Origin: Roseivirga sp.
GTDB taxonomy: Bacteria > Bacteroidota > Bacteroidia > Cytophagales > Cyclobacteriaceae
Assembly (NCBI GenBank): GCA_021404565.1
Contig: JAAWWF010000016.1
Coordinates: forward strand, 372,001-436,000
Length of the DNA: 64,000 nucleotides
Direction: 5' to 3'
Positions within the stretch are counted from its first letter, which is position 1. Each line of letters begins with the position of its first letter. Of the stretch, positions 9,117 to 17,719 are shown piece by piece. Position numbers and translations under genes: made by a program. Under the pieces are notes generated by a model. The model did not search any database. It saw only the letters and a list, made by a program, of their open reading frames with translations, and was not told the DNA's origin.

Positions 9117-10004
9117 ATGAGCGGCAGTTCGCATAAGGCTGGTTTTGTGAGCATTATAGGTAAACCTAACGTGGGCAAATCTACTTTGATGAATGCTTTG
9201 GTGGGAGAAAGACTCTCCATTATCACCTCAAAAGCACAAACCACCCGACATAGAATCATGGGTATTTTGAGCGGTGATGATTTTCAGATCATCTACTCTG
9301 ATACTCCCGGAATTCTGAAGCCTGAATACAAGCTTCATGATTCGATGATGAGCTTTGTCAACAGCTCATTTGAAGATGCGGATGTGATCCTGTTTGTAGC
9401 CGATTTGTACGAGAAATTTGAGGACGAAAAGCAGATCAATTTCCTGAAGGAGAAGAAAGTACCGGTGATCTTAGTCATGAATAAGATTGATCTGGCGAAA
9501 GGAAGCCAGGCAGAGGACAAGGCGGCCTACTGGCAGGAACTTTTCGACTTTGATGGCGTGGTGCTGGTTTCTGCACTGGAGAAGGAGAATATAGAGATCC
9601 TTTTTAAAACCATAGTTGATAAGCTTCCGGAACATCCGGCCTATTTTCCCAAAGATACCTTGACAGATAAACCTGAGCGTTTTTTTGTAGATGAGATTAT
9701 CCGGGAGAAAATTTTCCTGAATTATAAAAAAGAGGTGCCTTACAGCTGTCAGGTGGTTACGGGTGAGTTTAAGGAGGATGAGGACATCATTCGGATCAGG
9801 GCTGAAATTTACGTGGAACGCAATAGCCAAAAAGGCATCATCATCGGGCATAAGGGTGAGGCTCTCAAAAAAGTGGGCATGGCTGCCCGCAAGGATTTAG
9901 AAACCTTCTTTGGGAAGCAGGTACATTTAGAGACCTTTGTAAAAGTAGAGCCGGATTGGCGCAAGAAAGAAATGAAGCTGAAAGGCTTCGGATATAGTAA
10001 TTAG
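9117..10004 (+). CDS. era: GTPase Era
   Basis: Era binds the 3' end of 16S rRNA and acts as a checkpoint in 30S ribosome maturation. The 295-residue product has the G1 loop GKPNVGKS (residues 15-22), G3 DTPG, G4 NKID, and a C-terminal KH RNA-binding domain with IIIGHKGEALKKVG, followed by the usual tail VKVEPDWRKKE. Length and order match the family. The start chosen is the ATG just before the G domain; the frame is open further upstream, but that extension overlaps the tRNA and its promoter and is not conserved in Era. der follows after 27 nt, giving an era-der ribosome-assembly pair. Confidence 0.97.
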   Translation: MSGSSHKAGFVSIIGKPNVGKSTLMNALVGERLSIITSKAQTTRHRIMGILSGDDFQIIYSDTPGILKPEYKLHDSMMSFVNSSFEDADVILFVADLYEKFEDEKQINFLKEKKVPVILVMNKIDLAKGSQAEDKAAYWQELFDFDGVVLVSALEKENIEILFKTIVDKLPEHPAYFPKDTLTDKPERFFVDEIIREKIFLNYKKEVPYSCQVVTGEFKEDEDIIRIRAEIYVERNSQKGIIIGHKGEALKKVGMAARKDLETFFGKQVHLETFVKVEPDWRKKEMKLKGFGYSN

Positions 10005-10031
10005 CAAGAGATAGAATAATACAGAATAGCG

Positions 10032-11339
10032 ATGGCGAATATAATTGCAATAGTGGGCAGGCCGAATGTGGGGAAATCGACCTTTTTTAACCGGTTGGTG
10101 GAAAGTAGACAAGCCATTATGGACAATGAGAGTGGCGTAACCAGAGACCGGCATTATGGATATGGTGAATGGGTAGGCAAGCACTTCACGGCCATTGATA
10201 CAGGTGGATACGTTACCGGAAGCGAAGATGTGTTTGAAGGTGCCATCAGAGGGCAGGTAGAAGAAGCCATGGAAGAAGCTTCCGTCATTCTATTTATGAC
10301 CGACTGCGGTGATGGTCTGATAGGACTGGATAAAGACTTTGCACGGATTGTCCGTGGTTTGAAAAAACCAGTACTAGTGGTAGCCAACAAGGCAGATAAT
10401 ACGGACAGACTCTACCAGGCCAACGAGTTTTATGAGCTGGGTCTGGGCGAGGTTTTCCCTATCAGCTCTGCCAGCGGAAGCGGCACCGGTGAGCTACTGG
10501 ACGAGGTAGTAAAGCACTTCCCGGATGAGGGTGATGATGGGCGTGATGATGGTATTCCTCGCATCGCTATTCTGGGACGTCCGAATGCTGGTAAATCGTC
10601 TTTCCTCAATGCACTTTTGGGCAAAGAACGCACCATTGTAACTGATGTAGCAGGTACCACTCGTGACTCCATCAATACGCACTACACTCTTTTTGGTCAG
10701 GACTTTATTCTTACCGATACTGCGGGGCTTCGTAAAAAGTCGAAAATACGCGAAGACATTGAATTCTATTCTGTCATGCGTGCCTTGCAGGCACTTCAGG
10801 ATTCGGACGTTTGTATCGTAATGGTGGATGCCGAACGTGGACTGGAGGCGCAGGACATGAACATTATCGGCCTTGCCCATAAATATAAGAAGGGTGTCAT
10901 GATCATGATCAATAAATGGGATCTGATCGAGAAGGACTCCAATACGATGAAGAAGTTCACGGCTGAACTTGACGATAGGTTGGGGCAACTGACCTGGATT
11001 CCTAAGATATTCACGTCAGTAACAGAGAAGCAGCGTATTTTCCAGGCCATAGAGCTCGCGGTAACCGTAAACGACAACCGCAATCGCAAAATACCTACCT
11101 CGCAGCTTAACGATGCGATGTTGGCGGAGATCGAACGATATCCCCCACCAGCACTCAAGGGTAAATACGTAAAGATTAAGTATGTAACGCAGTTGCCTAC
11201 CAAGACACCTACCTTCGCCTTTTTCTGCAATCTGCCACAGTACCTCAAAGAGCCTTATGAACGCTTTTTAGAAAACAGATTGCGCGAACATTTTGATTTT
11301 GAAGGGGTGCCTGTCAAACTTGTATTCAGGAAGAAATAG
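10032..11339 (+). CDS. der: Ribosome assembly GTPase Der (EngA)
   Basis: Der is a tandem GTPase needed for 50S subunit maturation. The 435-residue protein has two G domains, with P-loops GRPNVGKS (residues 9-16) and GRPNAGKS (182-189), each followed by a DTxG switch motif and an NKxD motif (NKAD, NKWD), and a C-terminal KH-like domain ending KLVFRKK. Length and architecture are standard. It follows era closely, and its stop codon overlaps by one base the GTG start of the SprT-like gene, so the three are probably cotranscribed. Confidence 0.97.
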   Translation: MANIIAIVGRPNVGKSTFFNRLVESRQAIMDNESGVTRDRHYGYGEWVGKHFTAIDTGGYVTGSEDVFEGAIRGQVEEAMEEASVILFMTDCGDGLIGLDKDFARIVRGLKKPVLVVANKADNTDRLYQANEFYELGLGEVFPISSASGSGTGELLDEVVKHFPDEGDDGRDDGIPRIAILGRPNAGKSSFLNALLGKERTIVTDVAGTTRDSINTHYTLFGQDFILTDTAGLRKKSKIREDIEFYSVMRALQALQDSDVCIVMVDAERGLEAQDMNIIGLAHKYKKGVMIMINKWDLIEKDSNTMKKFTAELDDRLGQLTWIPKIFTSVTEKQRIFQAIELAVTVNDNRNRKIPTSQLNDAMLAEIERYPPPALKGKYVKIKYVTQLPTKTPTFAFFCNLPQYLKEPYERFLENRLREHFDFEGVPVKLVFRKK

Positions 11340-12124
11340 TGGATCAGTTGAAGTCGGTGTTGGGGAGTCATATGCCTGCATCGGCAGTAGACTACTGCTA
11401 TGATCTCTGGCTACAATACCCGTTTCAGTTTAAACTCAGAAAAAGTCGGGTCTCTAAGCTTGGGGACTATCGCTACGACCCCAGAGACGGCTCGCATACC
11501 ATTACCGTCAACGCTGACCTGAACCCCTACCAGTTTCTGATTACCTATGTGCATGAGGTTGCACACAGGGTTGTCCATAAACATCGCAGTCGCCAAAAGC
11601 CACATGGACCCGAATGGAAGAATAAATTCAGGGAGCTAATGCTTCCCGTTCTCCATCCAGAGGCTTTTCCCGATGACGTACTCAGAGTACTGGCAAGACA
11701 TATGCGAAACCCTAAGGCAAGTACTTCAGGCGACCCCAGCCTGGTGAAAGTACTGGCTACCTATGATGAGGGTGCAGTTGACACCTTTACATTGGAAGAC
11801 GTACCTATAGATGAAGAGTTCATTTTCAGAAAAAGGAGTTTTCGGAAACTTGAGTTAAAAAGAACCAGGGCGGTATGTCTGGACCTTAAGAACGGCAAGA
11901 AGTACCTTATTCCTCAAATGGCAGAGATTGAGCCCATGGGGGAATTTAAAAAGAGGGAGACTATTCTTTTGTCGCATATAGCGGTTGGAGAAGGGTTTGT
12001 TTATAAAGACAGGTCTTTTCGCAAGGTTGAGCGTAAGCGGTCGAGGTCGCTGTGTCTGGATGTGGAGAACAGGGTTTTGTATTCGATACCGGAGTCGATG
12101 GAGGTTTTGCCATTAAAATGTTGA
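11339..12124 (+). CDS. SprT-like zinc metalloprotease-domain protein with duplicated C-terminal module
   Basis: The N-terminal half carries an HExxH zinc site, HEVAH (residues 72-76), in the context YVHEVAHRVVH and followed by HGPEWK, as in the SprT/Spartan family. The C-terminal half holds two ~55-residue copies of a module with FxxRSFRKxExKRxRxxCLDxxN, probably small beta-rich units that could bind nucleic acid or protein (inference). It starts at a GTG overlapping the der stop by one base, implying translational coupling. The 261-residue length exceeds a bare SprT domain. The function is not established; Spartan relatives cleave DNA-protein crosslinks, but bacterial members are little characterised. 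Confidence 0.8.
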   Translation: MDQLKSVLGSHMPASAVDYCYDLWLQYPFQFKLRKSRVSKLGDYRYDPRDGSHTITVNADLNPYQFLITYVHEVAHRVVHKHRSRQKPHGPEWKNKFRELMLPVLHPEAFPDDVLRVLARHMRNPKASTSGDPSLVKVLATYDEGAVDTFTLEDVPIDEEFIFRKRSFRKLELKRTRAVCLDLKNGKKYLIPQMAEIEPMGEFKKRETILLSHIAVGEGFVYKDRSFRKVERKRSRSLCLDVENRVLYSIPESMEVLPLKC

Positions 12125-12569
12125 TCGTTCAATACGCTTTATTAAACAGTATTGTGCTATATCCGAAAGCTTGTGTCATAGACATCCGAACCTGATTTAC
12201 TTTTCTTTTGAGTCTCCAAAAGAAAAGTAACAAAAGAAAAACAGACCAACATCAAAACCATTGGAGTGACGTTTTGCACCCCTCAGTCGTTATCAGCCAA
12301 TGGTCACGCTGACGTTGGATCCCCACCGCACTCGTATCCGAAAGTTTGATCAGTTGAACAGACCGAGAAGATGAAGTCTTCAAGCAGGGATTAACAATAG
12401 TATTGCTGTTAAAATTGGTAAGGCTCATCATATTAAGAGCCCCAGGGCTATTACCTCAAAACAGGAAACTCCGAACTACAAGTTCTCAAAGCTGTTCGAG
12501 GAATTCTTCGAGGCTCAAGTCTTTGGCAAGGTCAAGTTTGCCAGCATCACTTTAACGTCATTCAGCAGT
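12125..12569. other. Intergenic stretch without a recognisable complete gene
   Basis: About 445 bp between convergent genes. It contains the strong inverted repeat at 12197-12230 and, near 12485-12570 on the minus strand, a short reading frame that looks like a protein C-terminus (ending DLSLEEFLEQL) but has no intact upstream partner. No RNA gene was recognised. Confidence 0.6.
12197..12230. repeat. 14-bp perfect inverted repeat with 6-nt loop
   Basis: TTACTTTTCTTTTG (12197-12210) and CAAAAGAAAAGTAA (12217-12230) flank AGTCTC. Further AAAAG-rich sequence follows. It lies between convergent genes and could act as a bidirectional terminator or be one copy of a dispersed intergenic repeat. Confidence 0.6.
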
Positions 12570-14099
12570 TCATTTTTCGCCTTGATGTGCATGCCGGATG
12601 CCATCAACTCCGGATTTTTGCAAAACCCGATCAAGGCAGCCTGCCCAGTGCTGGTAGGCCCGTTGATATCCTGAATCATTAAGATCAGGCTCATATATGG
12701 CACTTGGCTTTATGTTTTTCAGCGCCTCAGACAAATCTTTATAGGCTCCAATAGCCACACCGGCTGCTCGGGCAGCACCATAGGCCCCTGTAGTATCTAC
12801 CATCTCAATTTGACAATTAAGCAGCGTGGCTATGGTTCTGGAGAAAATTTCAGACTGAAACATATTGTCATTCCCGACCCTGATAATGTCAACATCAAGA
12901 CCCATCCCCTTCAAGATGTTTACTCCATAAACAAAGGAAAAAGCAATCCCTTCTAAGGTTGCCCGATAGAGGTGCTTCCTGTTGTGGCGGTTGAACTCCA
13001 GCCCCAGAATATGTGAACCGATATTTTTATTTCCGAAGATTCTTTCAGCCCCATTACCAAAGGGTAAAATGCAAACCCCATCGCTACCAATGGGCACTGT
13101 CGAAGCCATACGTTCCATATCCGGGTAATCTGTATCGGTATGCGCGACTTGATGCTTCAACCAGCTATACTGAATCCCTGCACCATTGATACAAAGCAGA
13201 ATACCAATCCGGTCTTTTTTACCTTCGTAGTTGACATGGGCAAACCCATTCACCCGTGATTGATTATCATACACAGGTTCATCCACAATGCCATAGACCA
13301 CCCCAGATGTGCCGCAGGTAGCAGCTATTTCTCCCGGATTCAACACATTCAAGGAGAGTGCATTGTTGGGCTGATCACCTGCCCGGTAAGTGACAGGCGT
13401 ACCGGGTAACAAACCTGTAAAGTCAGCAGCTTCGTGTGTCAGGATGCCCTGACTGCTTGTACATGCTCTTAGTTCAGGAATGATGGATTCATCAAAACCA
13501 TAATGGCTCAATACTTCCTTACTCACCTCCTTTTTAGAGTAATCCCAAAAGACACCTTCAGACAAGCCAGACACCGTGGTGCATACTTCTCCGGTAAGCT
13601 TCATCGCAATGTAGTCTCCTGGTAGCATTACCTTATCAATCCGCTCATAGATATCCGGTTCATTGTCTTTAACCCACTTTAGCTTTGAGGCCGTGAAGTT
13701 TCCGGGTGAATTCAGCAGGTGTGTCAGACAGTGCTCGGGCCCGATGGCCTCAAAGGCCTTGTCACCAATGGAGACTGCCCTGCTATCACACCAAATGATG
13801 GATGGACGCAGAATCTCCTGCTCTTTATCTACCAGGACAAGGCCATGCATCTGGTAACTAATACCGATAGCCTTGATATCAGAAGGGTGGACCTCCGTTT
13901 CCGCAAGGAGTTTTCGAGTCGCTGTAACCAGATTTTGCCACCAGCTTTCGGGTTGCTGCTCTGCCCAGCCACTTTGTCGTGAAAGCATATCCATCTCACG
14001 ATCAGGGGAGCTTTCGACAGCCACTTGTTTACCAGATTCGATTTCCACCAGGCCTGCCTTGATGGACGAAGAACCAATATCATAACCGATTAAATACAT
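12570..14099 (-). CDS. xylB: FGGY-family carbohydrate kinase, xylulokinase-like
   Basis: Predicted to phosphorylate a ketopentose, most likely D-xylulose to xylulose 5-phosphate, feeding the pentose phosphate pathway. The N-terminal phosphate-binding loop is DIGSSSIKAGL (from residue 7). MHGLV and WCDSR are typical of xylulokinases, and the second domain carries the catalytic Asp242 in AGDQPNN followed by ATCGTSGVVYG. The 509-residue length is normal. The last ~15 residues look atypical, and another frame just downstream continues with a protein-like tail, so a late frameshift is possible. No xylose isomerase gene is visible nearby; the neighbours are a NagD-like phosphatase and a Gfo/Idh oxidoreductase. 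Substrate assignment within FGGY is less certain than the family. Confidence 0.85.
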   Translation of the reverse strand: MYLIGYDIGSSSIKAGLVEIESGKQVAVESSPDREMDMLSRQSGWAEQQPESWWQNLVTATRKLLAETEVHPSDIKAIGISYQMHGLVLVDKEQEILRPSIIWCDSRAVSIGDKAFEAIGPEHCLTHLLNSPGNFTASKLKWVKDNEPDIYERIDKVMLPGDYIAMKLTGEVCTTVSGLSEGVFWDYSKKEVSKEVLSHYGFDESIIPELRACTSSQGILTHEAADFTGLLPGTPVTYRAGDQPNNALSLNVLNPGEIAATCGTSGVVYGIVDEPVYDNQSRVNGFAHVNYEGKKDRIGILLCINGAGIQYSWLKHQVAHTDTDYPDMERMASTVPIGSDGVCILPFGNGAERIFGNKNIGSHILGLEFNRHNRKHLYRATLEGIAFSFVYGVNILKGMGLDVDIIRVGNDNMFQSEIFSRTIATLLNCQIEMVDTTGAYGAARAAGVAIGAYKDLSEALKNIKPSAIYEPDLNDSGYQRAYQHWAGCLDRVLQKSGVDGIRHAHQGEK

Positions 14100-14166
14100 A
14101 GAAGTACCTCAAGTGTACTTCAAAAGTAGAATATAATATGGGATGGCAAAGGGTTTAAATCAATGA

Positions 14167-14943
14167 TCACTCCCACCAGGGCAAGGGAAGTGTTAGATCC
14201 GCAATGGAGTCTATTACCAGATCTGGTTTAAAGGGATAATCATTCAACTGCTCCTCACGGGACATACCCGAAAGGGTAAGAATAGTCTTATAACCTACCT
14301 GAACTCCACCCTGAATATCAGTACCCAGGGTGTCACCAATCACTGTGACTTCATCGGTAGTCAGGCCAATGTGCTTTCTGGCGGCACGCATCATGACCGG
14401 ACTGGGTTTGCCTACTGAAAATGCCTTTTTACCCGTGGCCGCTTCTATCATGGCCACAATACCGGCAATCCCCAGGTTGTTCCAGCCAGCCCTTCGTGGA
14501 GAAGGGTCGAGGTTTGTGGCGATTAGCTTAGCACCATCCAGAATGAAGTCTATGGCCTTGCGCACCATCTCCAGGGTAAAGTTGATACCTTCCCCTACAA
14601 CCACAAAGTCAGGGTCATTTTGTACCAAGGTGAAACCATGCTCATGGAGGCTTGAAATCAGTCCTCCCTCCCCTAGCACATATGCCGTACCGTTGGGAAA
14701 CTGCTGCCCCATAAAGTGGGCGGTGGCCATAGCGCTGGTATAGACATTCTTCTCATCAACATGAATACCCATCTTGGCCAACTTACGCACCGCATCCAGC
14801 GGTGAACGTTGACTGTTATTAGTCATAAAGGTGAAGGGGATATCTTCTTTCTGGAGTTTTTTGATAAACTCATCTGCCCCCGGAATCATCTTGTTTTCTA
14901 CATAAATAACTCCGTCCTGATCTATTAAAAAGCCTTTGGCCAT
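14167..14943 (-). CDS. HAD-family phosphatase, NagD/4-nitrophenylphosphatase type
   Basis: A 258-residue HAD hydrolase of subclass IIA. Motif I is DQDGVIY (Asp8 nucleophile and Asp10), motif II is FMTNNS, a capping region follows, the catalytic Lys lies in VGKPSPVMM, and the last motif is GDTLGTDIQGG. Such enzymes dephosphorylate small molecules (nucleotides, sugar phosphates, phosphoglycolate); the substrate here is unknown. It lies 4 nt after the Gfo/Idh oxidoreductase on the same strand, so cotranscription is likely, possibly as a metabolite-repair or sugar-related pair. Confidence 0.9.
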   Translation of the reverse strand: MAKGFLIDQDGVIYVENKMIPGADEFIKKLQKEDIPFTFMTNNSQRSPLDAVRKLAKMGIHVDEKNVYTSAMATAHFMGQQFPNGTAYVLGEGGLISSLHEHGFTLVQNDPDFVVVGEGINFTLEMVRKAIDFILDGAKLIATNLDPSPRRAGWNNLGIAGIVAMIEAATGKKAFSVGKPSPVMMRAARKHIGLTTDEVTVIGDTLGTDIQGGVQVGYKTILTLSGMSREEQLNDYPFKPDLVIDSIADLTLPLPWWE

Positions 14944-14947
14944 AACG

Positions 14948-15907
14948 CTATTTTTTCTTGAAGATGGTGGTTAAGATATTCTCAACCAATTGAGCACTCA
15001 TTAAACTATCGTTAAGTGTGAAGAGCTCTGATTCTGTTTTACCATTGGCTATACAGGCGGCTGTCTCAATGATTTCATGGGCATAACCGGTACTCTGATA
15101 AGGGATATTTACTGTTTCTACCTCTTCCCCTTTATGCACTTCGAAGGTCTCGCATTTCCAGAAAAGAGGCATTTTGATATACCCAGCTTCGCCATAAATG
15201 CAAGCTTCCTTATTCGTGTTAAGGGCCACACTCCCCAGTGTCTGAGCAAGACGATCATCACCGAAATCCAGCTGGATTTGAATGGTTTCATCCACTCCTG
15301 TGATTGATTTAATGGCATGTGCTTTAAAGCTTTCGGGCTCCCAACCGAACAGATCGGAGATCAATGTGAGTGGATAGACACCGACATCATACAGAGCTCC
15401 TCCAGCCAGATCCGGATTCATAAGTCTGCCATCCGGGTTGGTAGAGATTTCAGAACGGAAACCAAAGCTGGCGGTAATATGCCTGATCGGACCAATCTCT
15501 CCAGATTTAGCCCTGCGAATGGCCTCACGATAAGCTGGTAAAAACCGCATCCACATGGCCTCCAGCAGAAACAGCTTCTTTTCTCTGGCCAGATCAGCCA
15601 TGGCTTTTGCCTCTGCATAGGAAATACCCAACGGTTTTTCGCAAACCACATGCTTGCCATGGTTAAGTGCAGCTACCGTATTGCCATAGTGAAAATTATG
15701 CGTAGTGCTAATATAGACCACATCGACCTGAGGGTCCATTAAAAGTGCCTCGTAAGACTCATAAACTCTCGCTTCAGGAAACTCTTCTCGCAGTGCTACG
15801 GCATTACTTCTTGAAGCAAAAGCAAAGGGTATTTCACCCTCGACAGACTGCAAGCTTTCTAAAAATTTCCTGGCGATTCTGCCAAATCCGATAAATCCCC
15901 AATTCAT
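14948..15907 (-). CDS. Gfo/Idh/MocA family NAD(P)-dependent oxidoreductase
   Basis: The N-terminal Rossmann fold begins at GFIGFGRIARKF, followed by the family motif CEKPLG (VVCEKPLGISYAEA) holding the catalytic-site Lys, and the substrate-binding half with GGALYDVGVYPL. These enzymes oxidise or reduce sugars, inositols or related polyols using NAD(P). The ATG chosen places the Rossmann strand directly at the N-terminus; another in-frame ATG lies nine codons upstream (to 15934) but adds residues not expected in the family. It sits upstream of the HAD phosphatase (4-nt gap). The exact substrate cannot be read from the sequence. Confidence 0.9.
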   Translation of the reverse strand: MNWGFIGFGRIARKFLESLQSVEGEIPFAFASRSNAVALREEFPEARVYESYEALLMDPQVDVVYISTTHNFHYGNTVAALNHGKHVVCEKPLGISYAEAKAMADLAREKKLFLLEAMWMRFLPAYREAIRRAKSGEIGPIRHITASFGFRSEISTNPDGRLMNPDLAGGALYDVGVYPLTLISDLFGWEPESFKAHAIKSITGVDETIQIQLDFGDDRLAQTLGSVALNTNKEACIYGEAGYIKMPLFWKCETFEVHKGEEVETVNIPYQSTGYAHEIIETAACIANGKTESELFTLNDSLMSAQLVENILTTIFKKK

Positions 15908-16014
15908 ATTTCGAAGAACGGAAATAATAGGCATAAAAAGATGTCAAAGATTACTCAGTTTTGAGTCAAATGAATCTTGAACTAAATCAGCCCATCAAAA
16001 GTCAAGGAATCATT

Positions 16015-16629
16015 TCATTTCCCGGAAATAAGATATGTTTCCTGACGAAAGAAGAGTAGAAACCGATCGGAGCGGATTACTTCAAATTCCAGCCCGAGCC
16101 TTGTGCAAGTCTGTCTCCAGCCATCGCGGCTTTTGTTACTATGCGGATGATCTTTGAACTCAAAATTTAGTAAGCTATCGGTGAAGTAAGTAAGGTATTG
16201 CTGCAGCTTATTCCTGTAAATATCTTCTATCACCAATACCTTTTCGCCTACTCTGGCTGCTTCTGACAGGACCTTTTCAGGTTTTGACGTGTGATGGAGC
16301 ACAGTCAGTAGCAGGGAGAAATTGAAGGCCCTGGAAGGGAAGGGCAGAGTATCACCGTCATAGACAAGTGGCTTTAACTCAGGTTTGACAGATTGATCTT
16401 CCACGTCCAGGGCGGTAACCTCAAATCCATTATTTCTCAGTACCTCGGTCACTGTACCATAACCGGAACCAATATCCAGTATGGATGCTCCAGAAGTCAA
16501 AGCCGGTTTGATTCTGTCAAATTTCAGTTGTGCATCCCAGCGCCATGCTGCGAGCAGTAGTCCTTTAAGCGGGCCAAGTTTATTGATAAGGTTGAGTCCC
16601 AAGAATAAGTGATTATAAAGGCAGGACAA
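16015..16629 (-). CDS. Class I SAM-dependent methyltransferase
   Basis: This 204-residue protein has the SAM-binding motif I ILDIGSGYGTVTEVL, then the acidic end of the second strand (VTALDVEDQ), LPFPSRAFNFSLLLTVLHHT (motifs II-III) and VLVIEDIY. This is the UbiE/Methyltransf_11 layout, acting on small molecules, lipids or quinone-like acceptors; the acceptor is unknown. It is monocistronic, separated by a terminator from the sigma-factor group upstream and by ~107 nt from the oxidoreductase downstream. Confidence 0.85.
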   Translation of the reverse strand: MSCLYNHLFLGLNLINKLGPLKGLLLAAWRWDAQLKFDRIKPALTSGASILDIGSGYGTVTEVLRNNGFEVTALDVEDQSVKPELKPLVYDGDTLPFPSRAFNFSLLLTVLHHTSKPEKVLSEAARVGEKVLVIEDIYRNKLQQYLTYFTDSLLNFEFKDHPHSNKSRDGWRQTCTRLGLEFEVIRSDRFLLFFRQETYLISGK

Positions 16630-16654
16630 TTGCCAGTGAAAAAACGTTCCAGCT

Positions 16655-16696
16655 CAAAAAACATAAGGCGAAGATTCCGTATGAACCTCCGCCTTT
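16655..16696 (-). terminator. Rho-independent terminator of the sigma-factor operon
   Basis: On the minus strand AAGGCGGAG pairs with CTTCGCCTT (one G:U) around a ~14-nt loop, followed after ATG by a T-run. It lies ~190 nt beyond the Lipoprotein_15 gene and before the methyltransferase gene. Confidence 0.65.
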
Positions 16697-16884
16697 ATAT
16701 TCAACCCGAATTATCCAATAGTCTTTCTATTGCGGTTTGAACTCACTTTGAATCAGTCGCTTTGCTCCCTCACAATAGCGGTGCTATGCCATCAAGATCA
16801 AACTTCCTGATTCTTTGTGATTTAAAGCCTCATAACGATTCCTATTGCATAAATCGGGTTCAACCAATATTATCTACTAAGTGG

Positions 16885-17658
16885 CTACTGTATATCTTCC
16901 AGAAACCAAACACTGCCCACCTCATGACCATTGACGTCACCACGCACATTATCATTGATAAAGTAGTACAGCGGCCTGGACTCGAAGGTAGATTGCAGGG
17001 AGGCTCCGTTTCCAATAGTGCCAAAATCTGTGAGATTCAACACGGATGGCAATACTGGGTTTTGACTCCCGAATACCGGCCAGTTGTCAAGACAGCCGCC
17101 CGTACAGTTACTTTGATTTTCTGTGTCATTTGCAAAACGGTAGAGTGAATTGCCTTCACCATCTACCAGGTAGCGGGTCTCTTGCCCGGCCACTATCTGC
17201 TCAGCCAGCATGATGTCATAATCTGGCTTTGCTACAAACCAGCGTCCACCTACATTCTCGCCATTTACATCTCCCTGCTCACTATCGCCAGAAAAGTAAT
17301 ATAGAGGCCAGCCCTTGTAGGTAAGCTGAGAACCACCCTCACTGCGGGTAATGGTACTGAAATTTCCTCCATCTAAACCGGTCCCTAAGCTTGGCGTATC
17401 TACCGAGAAGACAGGCCAGCTGTCCAGACAACCACCGGTACAGGCACTGTTACCATCTGTATCGCGCGTAAAGAAGTAGAGGGTTCGCCCATTGGCATCT
17501 GTAAGCACATTACCCAGGCTGGTGCTACGCACCTGTATATCCAGTTCCTGTGCAGGTGAGTCGTTATAGTCGTCATCACAGCTCATAAAAAATACCGTGA
17601 AAAGAACTGTCGCGAAAGCCCATAGCTTTCCTGTTGACACTTTTATATTAAGTCTCAT
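16885..17658 (-). CDS. Secreted lipoprotein with two Lipoprotein_15-type repeats
   Basis: A signal peptide with lipobox (VFFMSC, Cys27) precedes two copies of a ~105-residue unit. Each unit has LTDANGRTLYFFTRDTDG or its equivalent, SACTGGCLDSWPVF (a Cys pair likely disulphide-bonded), then PLYYFxxDxxxGDVNG and WF. This matches the 'secreted repeat of unknown function' family (PF03640). Members are often encoded beside ECF sigma factors and redox proteins, and a role in oxidative or envelope stress is suspected but unproven. It is the last gene of the sigma/anti-sigma group, 61 nt after the anti-sigma/beta-barrel gene. Confidence 0.85.
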   Translation of the reverse strand: MRLNIKVSTGKLWAFATVLFTVFFMSCDDDYNDSPAQELDIQVRSTSLGNVLTDANGRTLYFFTRDTDGNSACTGGCLDSWPVFSVDTPSLGTGLDGGNFSTITRSEGGSQLTYKGWPLYYFSGDSEQGDVNGENVGGRWFVAKPDYDIMLAEQIVAGQETRYLVDGEGNSLYRFANDTENQSNCTGGCLDNWPVFGSQNPVLPSVLNLTDFGTIGNGASLQSTFESRPLYYFINDNVRGDVNGHEVGSVWFLEDIQ

Positions 17659-17719
17659 TATTTCTGATTTTATAAGTTTGAATTGATTCTTCGGGCTCCC
17701 TGTCAGGAAAGTGAACAGG

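Noticed and set aside
10494-10988. 164-residue antisense frame in der
   Set aside because: It lies wholly inside the conserved second G domain of Der and shows no family features.
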